NCBI GenBank assembly: GCA_963746885.1
Contig: CAVVDM010000011.1
Span: 372,001 to 436,000 of the forward strand
Source of the DNA: DATARH01 sp963746885
GTDB taxonomy: Bacteria; Pseudomonadota; Alphaproteobacteria; ATCC43930; CGMCC-115725
Length of the DNA stretch: 64,000 bases
Direction of reading: 5' to 3'
Numbering within the stretch: position 1 is the first letter of the stretch; each line of letters begins with the position of its first letter. The position numbers were made by a program, and so were the translations under genes. The notes under the pieces are model-generated. The model saw nothing but the letters and a program-made list of their open reading frames with translations, was not told where the DNA came from and searched no databases. Shown piece by piece: positions 10,238 through 18,785 of this stretch.

Positions 10238-12862
10238 TCAGCGATAGATCAAGCCGCGCCGCGCGAGCCACTTCTCGGCCTCGATAATGACGAACGTCGC
10301 GCTCGACAGCGCCAGACACACCATCAGCTCCGGCGCGGTCAACGGGTCGGTCCTGAAGATCGGGTTCAGCGCCGGCACGTAGACCACCATCAGCTGCAAC
10401 GCGGCGGTCAGCAGCACCGCGCCGAGCAGCGGCCGGTTCGACAACAGGCCCTGCGCAAACAGCGACTCGCGCTCCGAGCGGATCGCCAGCACGTTGCCCA
10501 TCTGCGACAGCGTCAGCACGGTGAACACCATCGTCTGCCAATGGCTCGAGCCGAGATAGAGGGCGCCGGCCTGCGTGGCAAGCGAGATGCCGGCCATCGC
10601 AAGGCCGACCCACAGGATGTGCTGCCACATGCCGTGGGCAAAGATGCTTTCGCCCGGCGGCCGCGGCGGGCGCTGCATGACCGAGCGCTCGGCCGGCTCG
10701 GCGGCGAGCGCCAGCCCCGGCAGCCCGTCGGTCACGAGGTTGATCCACAGGATGTGGATCGGCAGGAGCGGGATCGGCAGGCCGAGAAACGGCGCCAGGA
10801 AGATCGTCCAGATTTCCGCGGCGTTGCAGGTCAGGACATAGCTGATGAATTTGCGGATGTTGTCGAAGATCCGCCGCCCTTCGGCGACGGCCGCGACGAT
10901 CGTCGCGAAATTGTCGTCGAGCAGCACGAGGCTTGCCGCCTCGCGCGCGACGTCGGTGCCGCTCCGCCCCATCGCGATGCCGATATCGGCCCGCGCCAAT
11001 GCCGGGGCGTCGTTGACCCCGTCGCCGGTCATCGCGACGAATTCGCCGCGCGCCTGCACCGCGGCGACGATGCGGATCTTCTGCTCCGGGTCGACCCGGG
11101 CATAGACGCGGGCATGGCCGATCGCGGCGGCGAGCTCCGCGTCGGAAAGCCGGCGCAGTTCCTGTCCTGTCAGCACAACATCGCCTGGCTCGAACATGCC
11201 GAGCGCGGCGGCGATGGCGCGCCCGGTGACCGGATGATCGCCGGTGATCATCACCGGCGTGATGCCGGCGGCGCGGCAGGTCGCGACGGCTTCCTTCGCC
11301 TCGGGGCGCGGCGGATCGATCAGGCCGACGAGACCGTAAAAGGCGAGGTCGCGCTCGAGCTTGTCGGGATCGCCGTCGCCCGGCAGCACGTCCCAGCGGC
11401 GCCCGGCGACGGCGAGAACGCGCAACCCGTCGCCCGCCATCGCCTCGGCAACCGCGAGCGCCTGCGCCAACTCCGCGCGCAGCATCGTACAGCGGTCGAG
11501 CACCGTTTCGGGTGCGCCCTTGGTGTAGGCGATGAAGCCGGCGCCATCGCGGTGGAACGTCGTCATGCGCTTGCGGTCGGAGTCGAACGGCAGCTCCAGC
11601 GCACGCGGCGCCTTGCGTTCGAGCGCCTCCTTGTCGAAGCCGCGTTCGGCGGCGATGCGCCATAGTGCGATCTCCGTCGGATCGCCGACGACCTCGCCCG
11701 CCTCGCCGCGCCCGGCATCGTTGCACAGCGCGAGAGCCACGAGCAGCCGCCGCACCGGCGGCTCGCCGGGATCGAGCGCCGCCGCGCCGCGCCGCTCGCC
11801 GGAGACGTACGCCTCCGCCACGTGCATCTCGTTGAGGGTCAGCGTGCCGGTCTTGTCGGTGCAGATGCAGCTGACCGACCCCAGCGTCTCGACCGCCGGC
11901 AGGCGCCGCACCAATGCGTTGTGCCGCACCATCGTGCGCGCGCCCAAGGCCAGCATCACCGTCACCACCGCCGGCAGCGCCTCGGGGATCGCGGCGACGG
12001 CGAGGCTTAGCGCGGTCAGCAGCATCAGCAGCGCCGGCTCGCCGCGCAGCATCCCGAAGGCAAAGACCACGGCGCAGATCGCCAGCACCGCGATCGCCAA
12101 CTGCCGGCCGAAACGGGCGAGGCGGCGCTGCAGCGGCGTGTCGGTCGCCGGCATCGCCTCCAGCAGGCCGGCGATCTTGCCGAGCTCGGTCGCCATGCCG
12201 GTGGCGACCGCGATGCCGCGGCCCCTTCCATAGGTGACGATCGTGCCCTTGAAGGCCATGTCGACCCGGTCGGCCAGCGCCAGCGTTGGATCAACAAGAG
12301 GGTCGGGGCGCTTGTCGACCGGCACCGCTTCGCCGGTCAGCGCCGCCTCGGTGATTTTGAGGCGCGGCGTCTCGATCAGCCGCAGATCGGCGGGCACCGC
12401 ACTGCCCGCCTCGAGCAGCACGATGTCGCCCGCGACGATCTCGGCGGCGGCGATCGTGTGCCGATATCCGTCGCGCACCACGGTCGCCTTCAGCGCGGCC
12501 AGGCGTTTAAGCGCGGCCATCGCACGCTCGGCGCGGAAATCCTGCACGAAGCCGACCGCGGCGTTGAGCAGCACGATCGCCAGGATCACGATTGTGTCTT
12601 CGACGTCGCCAACGACGCCCGAGACGACCGCCGCGGCGATCAGCACGAGGATCATGAAGTCGGTGAACTGGGCGGCGACCATGCCCAGCAGGCTGCGCCG
12701 CGCCTGCTCGCGGATCTCGTTGGGTCCGTCCCGCGCGAGGCGTCGCGCCGCCGCGTCGGCCGCAAGGCCGCGGTCAAGATCGCTGCCCAGCCGGGTGGCC
12801 GCGTCGGCAGCGCTCAGCGTATGCCACGGCGCAGCCTCGGTATCTGGCCTGACCGCCGTCAT
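10238..12862 (-). CDS. P2A-type (Ca2+-type) cation-transporting P-type ATPase
   Basis: Ion pump of ~874 residues. It has the N-terminal cation-ATPase domain (ADAATRLGSDLDRGL), the actuator loop EAALTGEAVPVDK, the M4 motif PEALPAVVTVML, the phosphorylation site CTDKTGTLTLNEM, the hinge TGDGVNDAPAL, M5 NAAEIW and M6 WINLVTDGLPGLAL. The M4/M6 residues match P2A calcium or manganese pumps rather than heavy-metal P1B pumps, and there is no N-terminal CXXC domain. The M4 motif has PEA where PEG is usual. Start ATG 12862 overlaps the exchanger gene by 4 nt; the frame stays open further upstream, but that is the exchanger gene in another frame. Probably transports Ca2+ out of the cytoplasm. Confidence 0.9.
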   Translation of the reverse strand: MTAVRPDTEAAPWHTLSAADAATRLGSDLDRGLAADAAARRLARDGPNEIREQARRSLLGMVAAQFTDFMILVLIAAAVVSGVVGDVEDTIVILAIVLLNAAVGFVQDFRAERAMAALKRLAALKATVVRDGYRHTIAAAEIVAGDIVLLEAGSAVPADLRLIETPRLKITEAALTGEAVPVDKRPDPLVDPTLALADRVDMAFKGTIVTYGRGRGIAVATGMATELGKIAGLLEAMPATDTPLQRRLARFGRQLAIAVLAICAVVFAFGMLRGEPALLMLLTALSLAVAAIPEALPAVVTVMLALGARTMVRHNALVRRLPAVETLGSVSCICTDKTGTLTLNEMHVAEAYVSGERRGAAALDPGEPPVRRLLVALALCNDAGRGEAGEVVGDPTEIALWRIAAERGFDKEALERKAPRALELPFDSDRKRMTTFHRDGAGFIAYTKGAPETVLDRCTMLRAELAQALAVAEAMAGDGLRVLAVAGRRWDVLPGDGDPDKLERDLAFYGLVGLIDPPRPEAKEAVATCRAAGITPVMITGDHPVTGRAIAAALGMFEPGDVVLTGQELRRLSDAELAAAIGHARVYARVDPEQKIRIVAAVQARGEFVAMTGDGVNDAPALARADIGIAMGRSGTDVAREAASLVLLDDNFATIVAAVAEGRRIFDNIRKFISYVLTCNAAEIWTIFLAPFLGLPIPLLPIHILWINLVTDGLPGLALAAEPAERSVMQRPPRPPGESIFAHGMWQHILWVGLAMAGISLATQAGALYLGSSHWQTMVFTVLTLSQMGNVLAIRSERESLFAQGLLSNRPLLGAVLLTAALQLMVVYVPALNPIFRTDPLTAPELMVCLALSSATFVIIEAEKWLARRGLIYR

Positions 12863-13875
12863 TCGCCGTGAATGTAGAGGACGTAGGAGTTGAGCAGATA
12901 CATGATGAACAGCCCCAGGCTGACCCATCCGACGGTGCGCAACACGCGCACCCGCGGTCGATAGAGCAGGCCGACGATGACGATGCCGGTCATCACCACC
13001 GCCGACATCGCAGAGACGGCATGGATCGGCGACACGCGCGACAGGATCGGCCCCTTTACGTAAAGCAGATCGTCGATGGCGACGACCGCCATGTCGAACA
13101 GGTTGCTGCCGAGCAGGTTGGCGATCGCCATGTCGAGGGCGCCGAGCCGCACCGCTGCGATGGTCACGACAAGTTCCGGCAGCGAGGTCGCCCCGGCGAC
13201 GAACAATGTGCCGACAAAGGTCGTCCGCCAGCCCATGATGTCGGCCAGCCGGGCCGCGACAAACGGCAGCCAGATGCCGGCCCCGACGATGAGCGCCGCC
13301 CCCACCGCGTAGCGCAGCATTGCGCCGCGCAGAGTGAGCCGGGGATAGCGCTCGGCAACCGCCTCGGCAAATTCTTCGCGGTGCTCCCGCTCGTAGGTGA
13401 ACACCGCGCGCATCGCCAGGACGTAGAGCAGCAGGATGACCGGCGTGTAGCTGCCGACATGACCGAACGACAGGCCCAGGCCGCGGCCATGCAGCTCTAT
13501 GTTCATCCCGGCGAAGCCGATCAGCACGACGCCGAACCCCGCCGAGACGACATGCCCCTGCCGCACCCGGCGGTAGACGCTCTCGCCACGCTGCAGAAAG
13601 TCGAGCACTACGAGCATCATCAGGTTGAAGACGCAGCTGCCGAACGCGTCGCCGATCGCGATGTCGGGCGCGCCGGCGATCGTGACCGAGGTGGCCCCAA
13701 TGACCAATTCCGGCAGCGAGGTCACCGAAGCGAGCAGCACGAGGCCGATCCAGCTGCCCGACAGGCCGGTTTTCTCGGCGATCACGTCCCCGCTGCGGCA
13801 CAGTTCCGGCCCGGCCAGCCCGATCAGGAGGACGCACAAGGCGAACTCCAGCCATGTCAAGACAGCTAGGCTCAA
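12859..13875 (-). CDS. CaCA family sodium/calcium exchanger-like membrane protein
   Basis: Secondary cation antiporter with two alpha-repeats: ASVTSLPELVIGATSVT followed by GDAFGSCVFNLMM, and AGATSLPELVVTIAA followed by ANLLGSNLFDMAV. The SLPEL and GSN/GSC motifs carry the ion-coordinating residues in this family. About 10 hydrophobic segments, 338 residues, normal length. It overlaps the downstream P-type ATPase gene by 4 nt (ATGA), so a gradient-driven and an ATP-driven cation exporter are co-translated. The first repeat ends in GSC instead of GSN, which may alter ion choice. Ca2+ specificity is inferred from family and neighbour. Confidence 0.87.
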   Translation of the reverse strand: MSLAVLTWLEFALCVLLIGLAGPELCRSGDVIAEKTGLSGSWIGLVLLASVTSLPELVIGATSVTIAGAPDIAIGDAFGSCVFNLMMLVVLDFLQRGESVYRRVRQGHVVSAGFGVVLIGFAGMNIELHGRGLGLSFGHVGSYTPVILLLYVLAMRAVFTYEREHREEFAEAVAERYPRLTLRGAMLRYAVGAALIVGAGIWLPFVAARLADIMGWRTTFVGTLFVAGATSLPELVVTIAAVRLGALDMAIANLLGSNLFDMAVVAIDDLLYVKGPILSRVSPIHAVSAMSAVVMTGIVIVGLLYRPRVRVLRTVGWVSLGLFIMYLLNSYVLYIHGE

Positions 13876-13955
13876 CCCGCCGGCACCTGGTCAGCCGCGG
13901 GGCGGTTCTGCCGTAACGCTGTGGTCGCGGTCAACGTGCTCCGGGAATCGAGCGG

Positions 13956-14360
13956 CTACAGGCGACCGATCTCGTAATCCTCGATCGAATAGCCGAGCTG
14001 CGACAAGCCCTCTTCGAGAAAGTCGGCAAGCAGCGGCGTCTCGACCAAATAGGTGGTCTCCCGCTCGTCGTGCACCCGGCGCGCTTCCTTGAGGGCATCG
14101 CGCCATTCCTCCTTACCGTAATCGCCGCGCCCGAGCCAGGTCAGCGCCAGCACCTCGACCCGCTCAATGTCGCTCAGCGCGTCGAGTGCGCCAACCAGCT
14201 CCTGATAGGTCGGGTTGCCGGGCGTGTCTTCAAGCACGCCGCGATCGGCGTCGTCTGCCGGATTGGACCCGGAATCCTCGTCGACCGGCGGCACCTCGGC
14301 GTCGTATTCGCGCGCCTTGACGATGATGTAGGCCAGCTTTTCGAGCGGAATTGTCAGCAT
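13956..14360 (-). CDS. DUF3775 domain-containing protein
   Basis: Small acidic protein of 134 residues. It starts LTIPLEKLAYIIVKAREYDAEV and contains LVGALDALSDIERVEVLALT WLGRGD-type sequence and a C-terminal LLADFLEEGLSQLGYSIEDYE segment, the pattern of the DUF3775 family widespread in Alphaproteobacteria. No enzymatic motif and no signal peptide are seen, so it is probably cytosolic. It lies between the universal stress protein and the CaCA exchanger on the same strand, 57 and 80 nt away, and probably belongs to their operon under the FNR/FixK-type box at 14942. Function unknown. Confidence 0.82.
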   Translation of the reverse strand: MLTIPLEKLAYIIVKAREYDAEVPPVDEDSGSNPADDADRGVLEDTPGNPTYQELVGALDALSDIERVEVLALTWLGRGDYGKEEWRDALKEARRVHDERETTYLVETPLLADFLEEGLSQLGYSIEDYEIGRL

Positions 14361-14417
14361 CGTCTTCTCCGAGGCTTTAATCGAGGCGGCGGCGAGGCAG
14401 GTGCGTGCGTGCGCGCC

Positions 14418-14864
14418 TCACCAAATCACGAGGACGGGGCACGGCGCGTGCGCCACGACCTTCTGAGCAACGCTGCCGAGCAGCAGCCCGACGAGCTGGC
14501 CGTGGCCGCGGCTACCGATCACGATCAGGTCGGCGTGCTGGTCGGCGGCGCAGGCGATGATCTGGTGGGCCGGGTCGCCCAGCGGGGTCTGCGTCGAGAC
14601 CCGGGCCGCCCCCTTCTCCTGCGCCGTCAACCGCGCTCCGGCGAGCACGTTCTCGGCATGCTCGACCCCGATTTCGGCAAACGGCGCGGTCACATTCTCC
14701 AGCCGCGCATAGGCGGCGAGGTCGGCGCTGACGACCGGTGCAAAATCCCGCACCGCGGCGAGCAGGATCAGTTCCGCGTCGTATTTGATCGCCAGGTCGA
14801 CGGCCATCTCGACCGCCTTCAGAGAGGAGGCCGAGCCGTCGATCGCCGCCACAATGCGCTTCAT
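14418..14864 (-). CDS. Universal stress protein (UspA family)
   Basis: Single-domain UspA protein of 148 residues. The N-terminus KRIVAAIDGSASSLKAVE and the C-terminal nucleotide-binding signature GSRGHGQLVGLLLGSVAQKV (G-2x-G-9x-GS pattern) are intact, predicting an ATP-binding Usp. It is the first gene of a complement-strand run with DUF3775, the exchanger and the P-type ATPase. A TTGATCTGGCGCAA box centred about 84 nt upstream of the start fits FNR/FixK activation with a ~43-nt leader. Usp proteins of this kind are commonly induced under oxygen limitation in related bacteria. Confidence 0.9.
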   Translation of the reverse strand: MKRIVAAIDGSASSLKAVEMAVDLAIKYDAELILLAAVRDFAPVVSADLAAYARLENVTAPFAEIGVEHAENVLAGARLTAQEKGAARVSTQTPLGDPAHQIIACAADQHADLIVIGSRGHGQLVGLLLGSVAQKVVAHAPCPVLVIW

Positions 14865-14941
14865 GGTTCACCTCCGCCGGGGTAGATCGGACAGGCGAGA
14901 TTGCCAAGCATTCCTATTATCCAATTTTGCGCCTTTCGTGA

Positions 14942-14955
14942 TTGATCTGGCGCAA
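14942..14955. promoter_or_regulatory. FNR/FixK-type binding site between divergent usp and RNase genes
   Basis: TTGATCTGGCGCAA matches the alphaproteobacterial FNR/FixK consensus (TTGAT-N4-CGCAA or ATCAA). The site sits 77 nt before the usp start and 95 nt before the RNase start, so activation at -41.5 is geometrically possible toward either side. The surrounding intergenic segment is comparatively AT-rich. No FNR or FixK gene is in the window. Confidence 0.65.
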
Positions 14956-15050
14956 CCCATCTGTTGCAGTGGATCGACGGCGCACCGCCACCATGTGCGA
15001 TACAAACGCCGAGCGCTAGAGAGGGACGTGCGGCAGCAAGGGGGCGAAAG

Positions 15051-16437
15051 GTGAAATTATCCTTCCACGGCGCCGACCGCAGCGTCACCGGGTCGTGCCA
15101 TATGGTCGAATGCGCCGGAAAGCGCGTCCTGATCGATTGCGGCATGGTCCAGGGCGGCCGCGACCTTGACGAAGAAAACGCCGCCGATTTCGGCTTCGAC
15201 CCGGCCGGGATCGACATCGTTTTATTGACCCACGCGCATCTCGACCACAGTGGGCGCCTCCCATTGCTCGTCAAGCGCGGCTTTCGCGGCGAGATCGTCA
15301 CGACCGGCGCCACCCGCGACCTGACGCGGCTGGTGCTGCTCGACGCCGCGCACCTGCAGGAGGAGGAAACGCGCCACCGGCAGTATCATGCTCGGCGCCA
15401 CGGCCGGGACAGCGAGCCGGGGCCTCTCTATTCGCTGATCGATGCGCTCGACAGCCTCGACCGGTTCGGCCGGCTGGCGCTGTACGACACGCCGCTCGAC
15501 CTGGCGTCGGGGCTGCGCGCGACGTTCTACGATGCCGGCCACATCCTCGGCTCGGCCAGCATCCTGCTCGAGATGACCGAGCACGGAAAGCGCCGCCGGG
15601 TGGTGTTTTCCGGCGATATCGGCAATGCCGGGCGGCCGCTCCTGGCGCCGCCGGCTGTGCCGCAGGCCGCCGACATCGTGGTGATGGAAGCGACCTACGG
15701 CAACCGCCGCCACCGTCCGTTTGCCGAATCGGCCGAGGAATTGCTGGCGGCGATCGGCGAGACCTTTGGCCGCGGCGGCAACGTCGTGATCCCGACCTTC
15801 GCGCTCGAACGCGCCCAGGAAATCCTCTACGTGCTGCGCCAGGGCATCGTGCAGAGCCGGTTGCCGCCGTCGATGGCGGTATTTCTCGAGTTCGCCGATG
15901 GCGATCGGCGCGACCGAGATCTTCGAGCGCCACCCCGAATGCTTCAGCACAACCCTCGCCCGGATGTTTGCCGAGAAGACCGACCCGTTCGGCTTTGCCG
16001 GGCTGCGCTTCACCCGCGAGACGGCAGATTCGATCGCGATCAACCGGATCGGCGGCGGCGCGGTCATCATGGCCGGCTCGGGAATGTGCACCGGCGGCCG
16101 GGTCAGGCACCATTTGCGGCACAATCTGTGGCGCCCCGAGGCCAGCATCATCTTTGTCGGCTATGCCGCCGAGGGGACGCTGGCCCGCCGGATCATCGAC
16201 GGCGCCCGCGAGATCGAACTGTACGGCGAGACGATCCCGGTGCGCGCCCAGATCCACACGATCAACGGCTTTTCCGCCCATGCCGACCAGCCGGAACTGA
16301 TCGACTGGCAGCACCGGATCACGCAGGTCGAGACGACGTTCCTGGTACATGGCGAGGTGGTGGTGATGGACGCGCTGGCGCCGCACCTCGCCGGCCATGT
16401 CGTGATGCCGGGCCTGCACCAGTCGTTCGCACTGTAG
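15051..16437 (+). CDS. MBL-fold beta-CASP ribonuclease (RNA-processing exonuclease-like), frameshifted
   Basis: Metallo-beta-lactamase RNase of the CPSF/Ysh1 (beta-CASP) class, ~462 residues once joined. Metal ligands are in THAHLDHSGRLPLL, DAGHILGSAS and VVFSGDIGN. The second half has MAGSGMCTGGRVRHHL, IIFVGYAAEGTLARRI and the terminal INGFSAHADQPELIDW motif. The frame changes near 15891, where gagttcgccgatg read without one t gives ESPMAIGATEIF, the normal beta-CASP sequence. GTG 15051 is chosen because it follows an aaggggg ribosome site and begins KLSFHGADRSVTGSCH. The upstream FNR/FixK box suggests low-oxygen control. Confidence 0.87.
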
Positions 16438-16450
16438 AACCGCGGCCGAA

Positions 16451-16464
16451 TTGCGCTGGATCAA
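16451..16464. promoter_or_regulatory. FNR/FixK-type binding site upstream of hibernation factor gene
   Basis: TTGCGCTGGATCAA is the reverse complement of TTGATCCAGCGCAA, a standard FNR/FixK-type site. Its centre is 58.5 nt before the ATG at 16516, so a promoter activated at -41.5 would start transcription near 16499 and leave a short leader. It lies just after the stop of the upstream RNase gene. Confidence 0.65.
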
Positions 16465-16515
16465 ACTCGGCGGGCGCCAGAGCGTTAGTGTATGGGCGTA
16501 TAGCTCAGGAGAGAC

Positions 16516-17109
16516 ATGATGCAGTTGCCACTGCAGATCACATTCCGCCACATGGACCCCTCGCCGGCGCTCGACGCGCGCATCCGGGAGCGGGTCGAGG
16601 AGCTCGACCATCTGTTCGATCGGATCACCTCCTGCCGCGTCGTGGTCGAGAGCAGCCACCGCCATCACCAACAAGGCAATCTGTTCGAGGTCCACGTCGA
16701 CCTCATCGTCCCAGGCCGCGAGATCGTCGTCGGGCGCGAGCGCGGCGGGAACCACGCGCATGAGGATGCGCATGTCGCGGTGCGCGACGCCTTCGACGCG
16801 GCGCGGCGCCAGCTCGAAGACTACGTGCGCGGCCGGCGCGGCGACGTAAAGCTGCATACCGTGCCCGAGCACGGCCGCATCGCGCGCCTCCTGCCCGACC
16901 GCGACGGCGGCTTCATCATGACCCCGGGCGGCGACGAGATTTATTTTCACCGCAACAGCGTCGCCAATGGCAGCTTCGACACGCTGGAAGTCGGCGCCGA
17001 GGTGCGCTTTGTCGCACAGCATTCGGAAAGCGCCGCGGGCCCGCAGGCGAGCACGGTCGTGCCGCTCGGCAAGCATCACCTGCCGCCGGCGGAAGCCGTG
17101 CGCGGCTGA
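16516..17109 (+). CDS. HPF/RaiA-family ribosome-associated protein with cold-shock-like C-terminal domain
   Basis: 197 residues. The N-terminal ~110 residues (LPLQITFRHMDPSPALDARI, DRITSCRVVVESSHRHHQQG, EDAHVAVRDAFDAARRQLED) match the ribosome hibernation factor / sigma-54 modulation fold. The C-terminal ~70 residues (HGRIARLLPDRDGGFIMTPG, EIYFHRNSV, LEVGAEVRFVAQHSE) resemble a cold-shock/OB nucleic-acid-binding domain: FHRNSV stands in place of FVHFS-like RNP sequence. This two-domain form differs from long HPF, whose C-terminus is a dimerisation domain. Predicted to bind the 30S subunit during energy or oxygen stress. An FNR/FixK box lies upstream. Confidence 0.8.
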   Translation: MMQLPLQITFRHMDPSPALDARIRERVEELDHLFDRITSCRVVVESSHRHHQQGNLFEVHVDLIVPGREIVVGRERGGNHAHEDAHVAVRDAFDAARRQLEDYVRGRRGDVKLHTVPEHGRIARLLPDRDGGFIMTPGGDEIYFHRNSVANGSFDTLEVGAEVRFVAQHSESAAGPQASTVVPLGKHHLPPAEAVRG

Positions 17110-17141
17110 GCCCGGGTTGCGGGGCCCGGCGAGCGCCTCGC

Positions 17142-18785
17142 GTGGACCCCGCCGAACTCGACGCGCTGGCGCGGCTGAGCCCGTTCGAGCTGAAGAACCG
17201 GCTGGTCGCGCTGGCCGCGAGCCACGCCGAGCGGGTCATGCTGAACGCCGGGCGCGGCAACCCGAATTTCCTGGCGCGCGAGCCACGCCACGCCTTTTTC
17301 CAACTCGGCCTGTTCGCGATGAGCGAGGCCGAGCGCTGCGGCGCCCTTCTGCCGGCCGAGGTCGCCGGGGTGCCGCGGCCGGACGGTATCGCGACGCGGT
17401 TCGCGGCCTTCGCACAAGAACGGCGCGAGGTTCCCGGCATCGCTTTCCTGACCGCTGCCGTGTCCTATACGCAGAACCGGCTCGGCTTCTCCGGTGATGA
17501 ATTCCTGCACGAACTGACGCAAGGCGTGCTGGGGTGCCAGTACCCCGAGCCGGTGCGGATGCTGCGCCATGCCGAGACGATCATGGCGCGCTATTTGGCG
17601 CGGGAGGTGCTCGGGGGCGTACCGCCGGCAGGCGGCATCGACCTGTTCGCCGTCGAGGGCGGCACCGCCGGCATCACCTATGTTTTCAATACGCTGCGGG
17701 AGAACCGGCTGCTCAATCCGGGCGACACGATCGCGATCGGCATGCCGATCTTCACGCCTTACATCGAAATCCCTTTGCTCGGCGACTACCAACTCGCCGA
17801 ACTGGCGATCCATGCCGACCCGGAAGCCGGTTGGCAATACCCCGCACACGAGCTCGACAAGCTGCTTGATCCCCGCGTCAAGGCGCTGCTCCTCGTCAAC
17901 CCGGGCAACCCGACCTCGGTCAAGATCGACGATGCCGGCCTCGCCCATATCGCCCGCATCGTTGCGACTCACCGGCCCGACCTGATCATCCTGACCGATG
18001 ACGTTTACGCGACCTTCGCCGACGATTTCGTGTCGCTGTTCGCGCGCTGCCCGGCCAACACGATCCTCGTCTATTCGTTCTCGAAGTATTTCGGGACGAC
18101 CGGCTGGCGCCTCGGCGTCGTCGCCACCGCCCGCGCGAATGTGCTCGACGGCATGATAGCGGCGCTGCCCGAGGGCGAACTCGGCCCGCTCGACATGCGC
18201 TATAGCTCGCTCGTCGTCGAGCCGCGGAAGCTGAAGTTCATCGACCGGCTGGCGGCGGACAGCCGCGCCGTCGCGCTCAACCACACCGCCGGGCTGTCGA
18301 CGCCGCAGCAGGTCCAGATGGCGCTGTTTGCGCTGTTCGGGCTGATCGACGAGGCCGGCGGCTACAAAAGCGCGTTGCAGCGCCTGATCCGCGCCCGCCA
18401 CCGCACCCTCTATGAGGCGCTCGGCATCGACCTCGCCCAGGACCCCAACGCAGTCGATTACTACGCGGTTCTCGACCTCGAAATCCTCGGCACCCAGGTC
18501 TACGGGCGCGGCTTCGTCGATTGGCTGCTGGCCACCCGCAACCCGCTCGAAATCCTGCTCCGCCTCGCCGACGAGGCCGGTATCGTGCTGTTGCCGGGCC
18601 GCGGCTTCGGCACGCCGCACCCCTCGGCCCGGGTGTCGCTCGCCAACCTCGACGACGAAGATTACGCGCGGCTCGGCCGCATCGTCCGCTCGCTGATGGC
18701 GGAGTATTTCGCCGCCTACGCCGCGGCAGCCTCGCCGGACGGCCTCAGCGCAGCCGGCGCTGGACCTCGAGCCAGCCCAACATGA
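17142..18785 (+). CDS. aspD: Aspartate 4-decarboxylase / bifunctional aspartate aminotransferase
   Basis: PLP enzyme of fold type I that converts L-aspartate to L-alanine and CO2, with aspartate aminotransferase side activity. The 547-residue length and the N-terminal extension (FELKNRLVALA, MLNAGRGNPNF, YPEPVRMLRHAETIM) separate it from ordinary transaminases. The PLP lysine is in YSFSKYFGTTGWRLGVVA; LILTDDVYATFADDF and VNPGNPTSVKI are cofactor and substrate segments. Start GTG 17142, 32 nt after the hibernation factor gene. The 3' end overlaps the convergent hydrolase gene by 41 nt. Such enzymes can form proton-motive force when paired with an aspartate:alanine antiporter; none is seen here. 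Confidence 0.86.
   Translation: MDPAELDALARLSPFELKNRLVALAASHAERVMLNAGRGNPNFLAREPRHAFFQLGLFAMSEAERCGALLPAEVAGVPRPDGIATRFAAFAQERREVPGIAFLTAAVSYTQNRLGFSGDEFLHELTQGVLGCQYPEPVRMLRHAETIMARYLAREVLGGVPPAGGIDLFAVEGGTAGITYVFNTLRENRLLNPGDTIAIGMPIFTPYIEIPLLGDYQLAELAIHADPEAGWQYPAHELDKLLDPRVKALLLVNPGNPTSVKIDDAGLAHIARIVATHRPDLIILTDDVYATFADDFVSLFARCPANTILVYSFSKYFGTTGWRLGVVATARANVLDGMIAALPEGELGPLDMRYSSLVVEPRKLKFIDRLAADSRAVALNHTAGLSTPQQVQMALFALFGLIDEAGGYKSALQRLIRARHRTLYEALGIDLAQDPNAVDYYAVLDLEILGTQVYGRGFVDWLLATRNPLEILLRLADEAGIVLLPGRGFGTPHPSARVSLANLDDEDYARLGRIVRSLMAEYFAAYAAAASPDGLSAAGAGPRASPT

Noticed and set aside
10118..11665. 515-codon + strand open frame across the P-type ATPase gene
   Set aside because: Shadow of a well-conserved ATPase on the other strand; no ribosome site and no recognisable domain.
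12863..13855. N-terminal extension that would fuse ~330 residues to the P-type ATPase
   Set aside because: The extension is the CaCA exchanger gene read in the wrong frame; a normal ATPase start with a 4-nt overlap exists at 12862.
16494..16508. gggcgtatagctcag resembling the 5' end of a tRNA
   Set aside because: No D-loop, anticodon or T-arm follows; it lies in the leader of the hibernation-factor gene.
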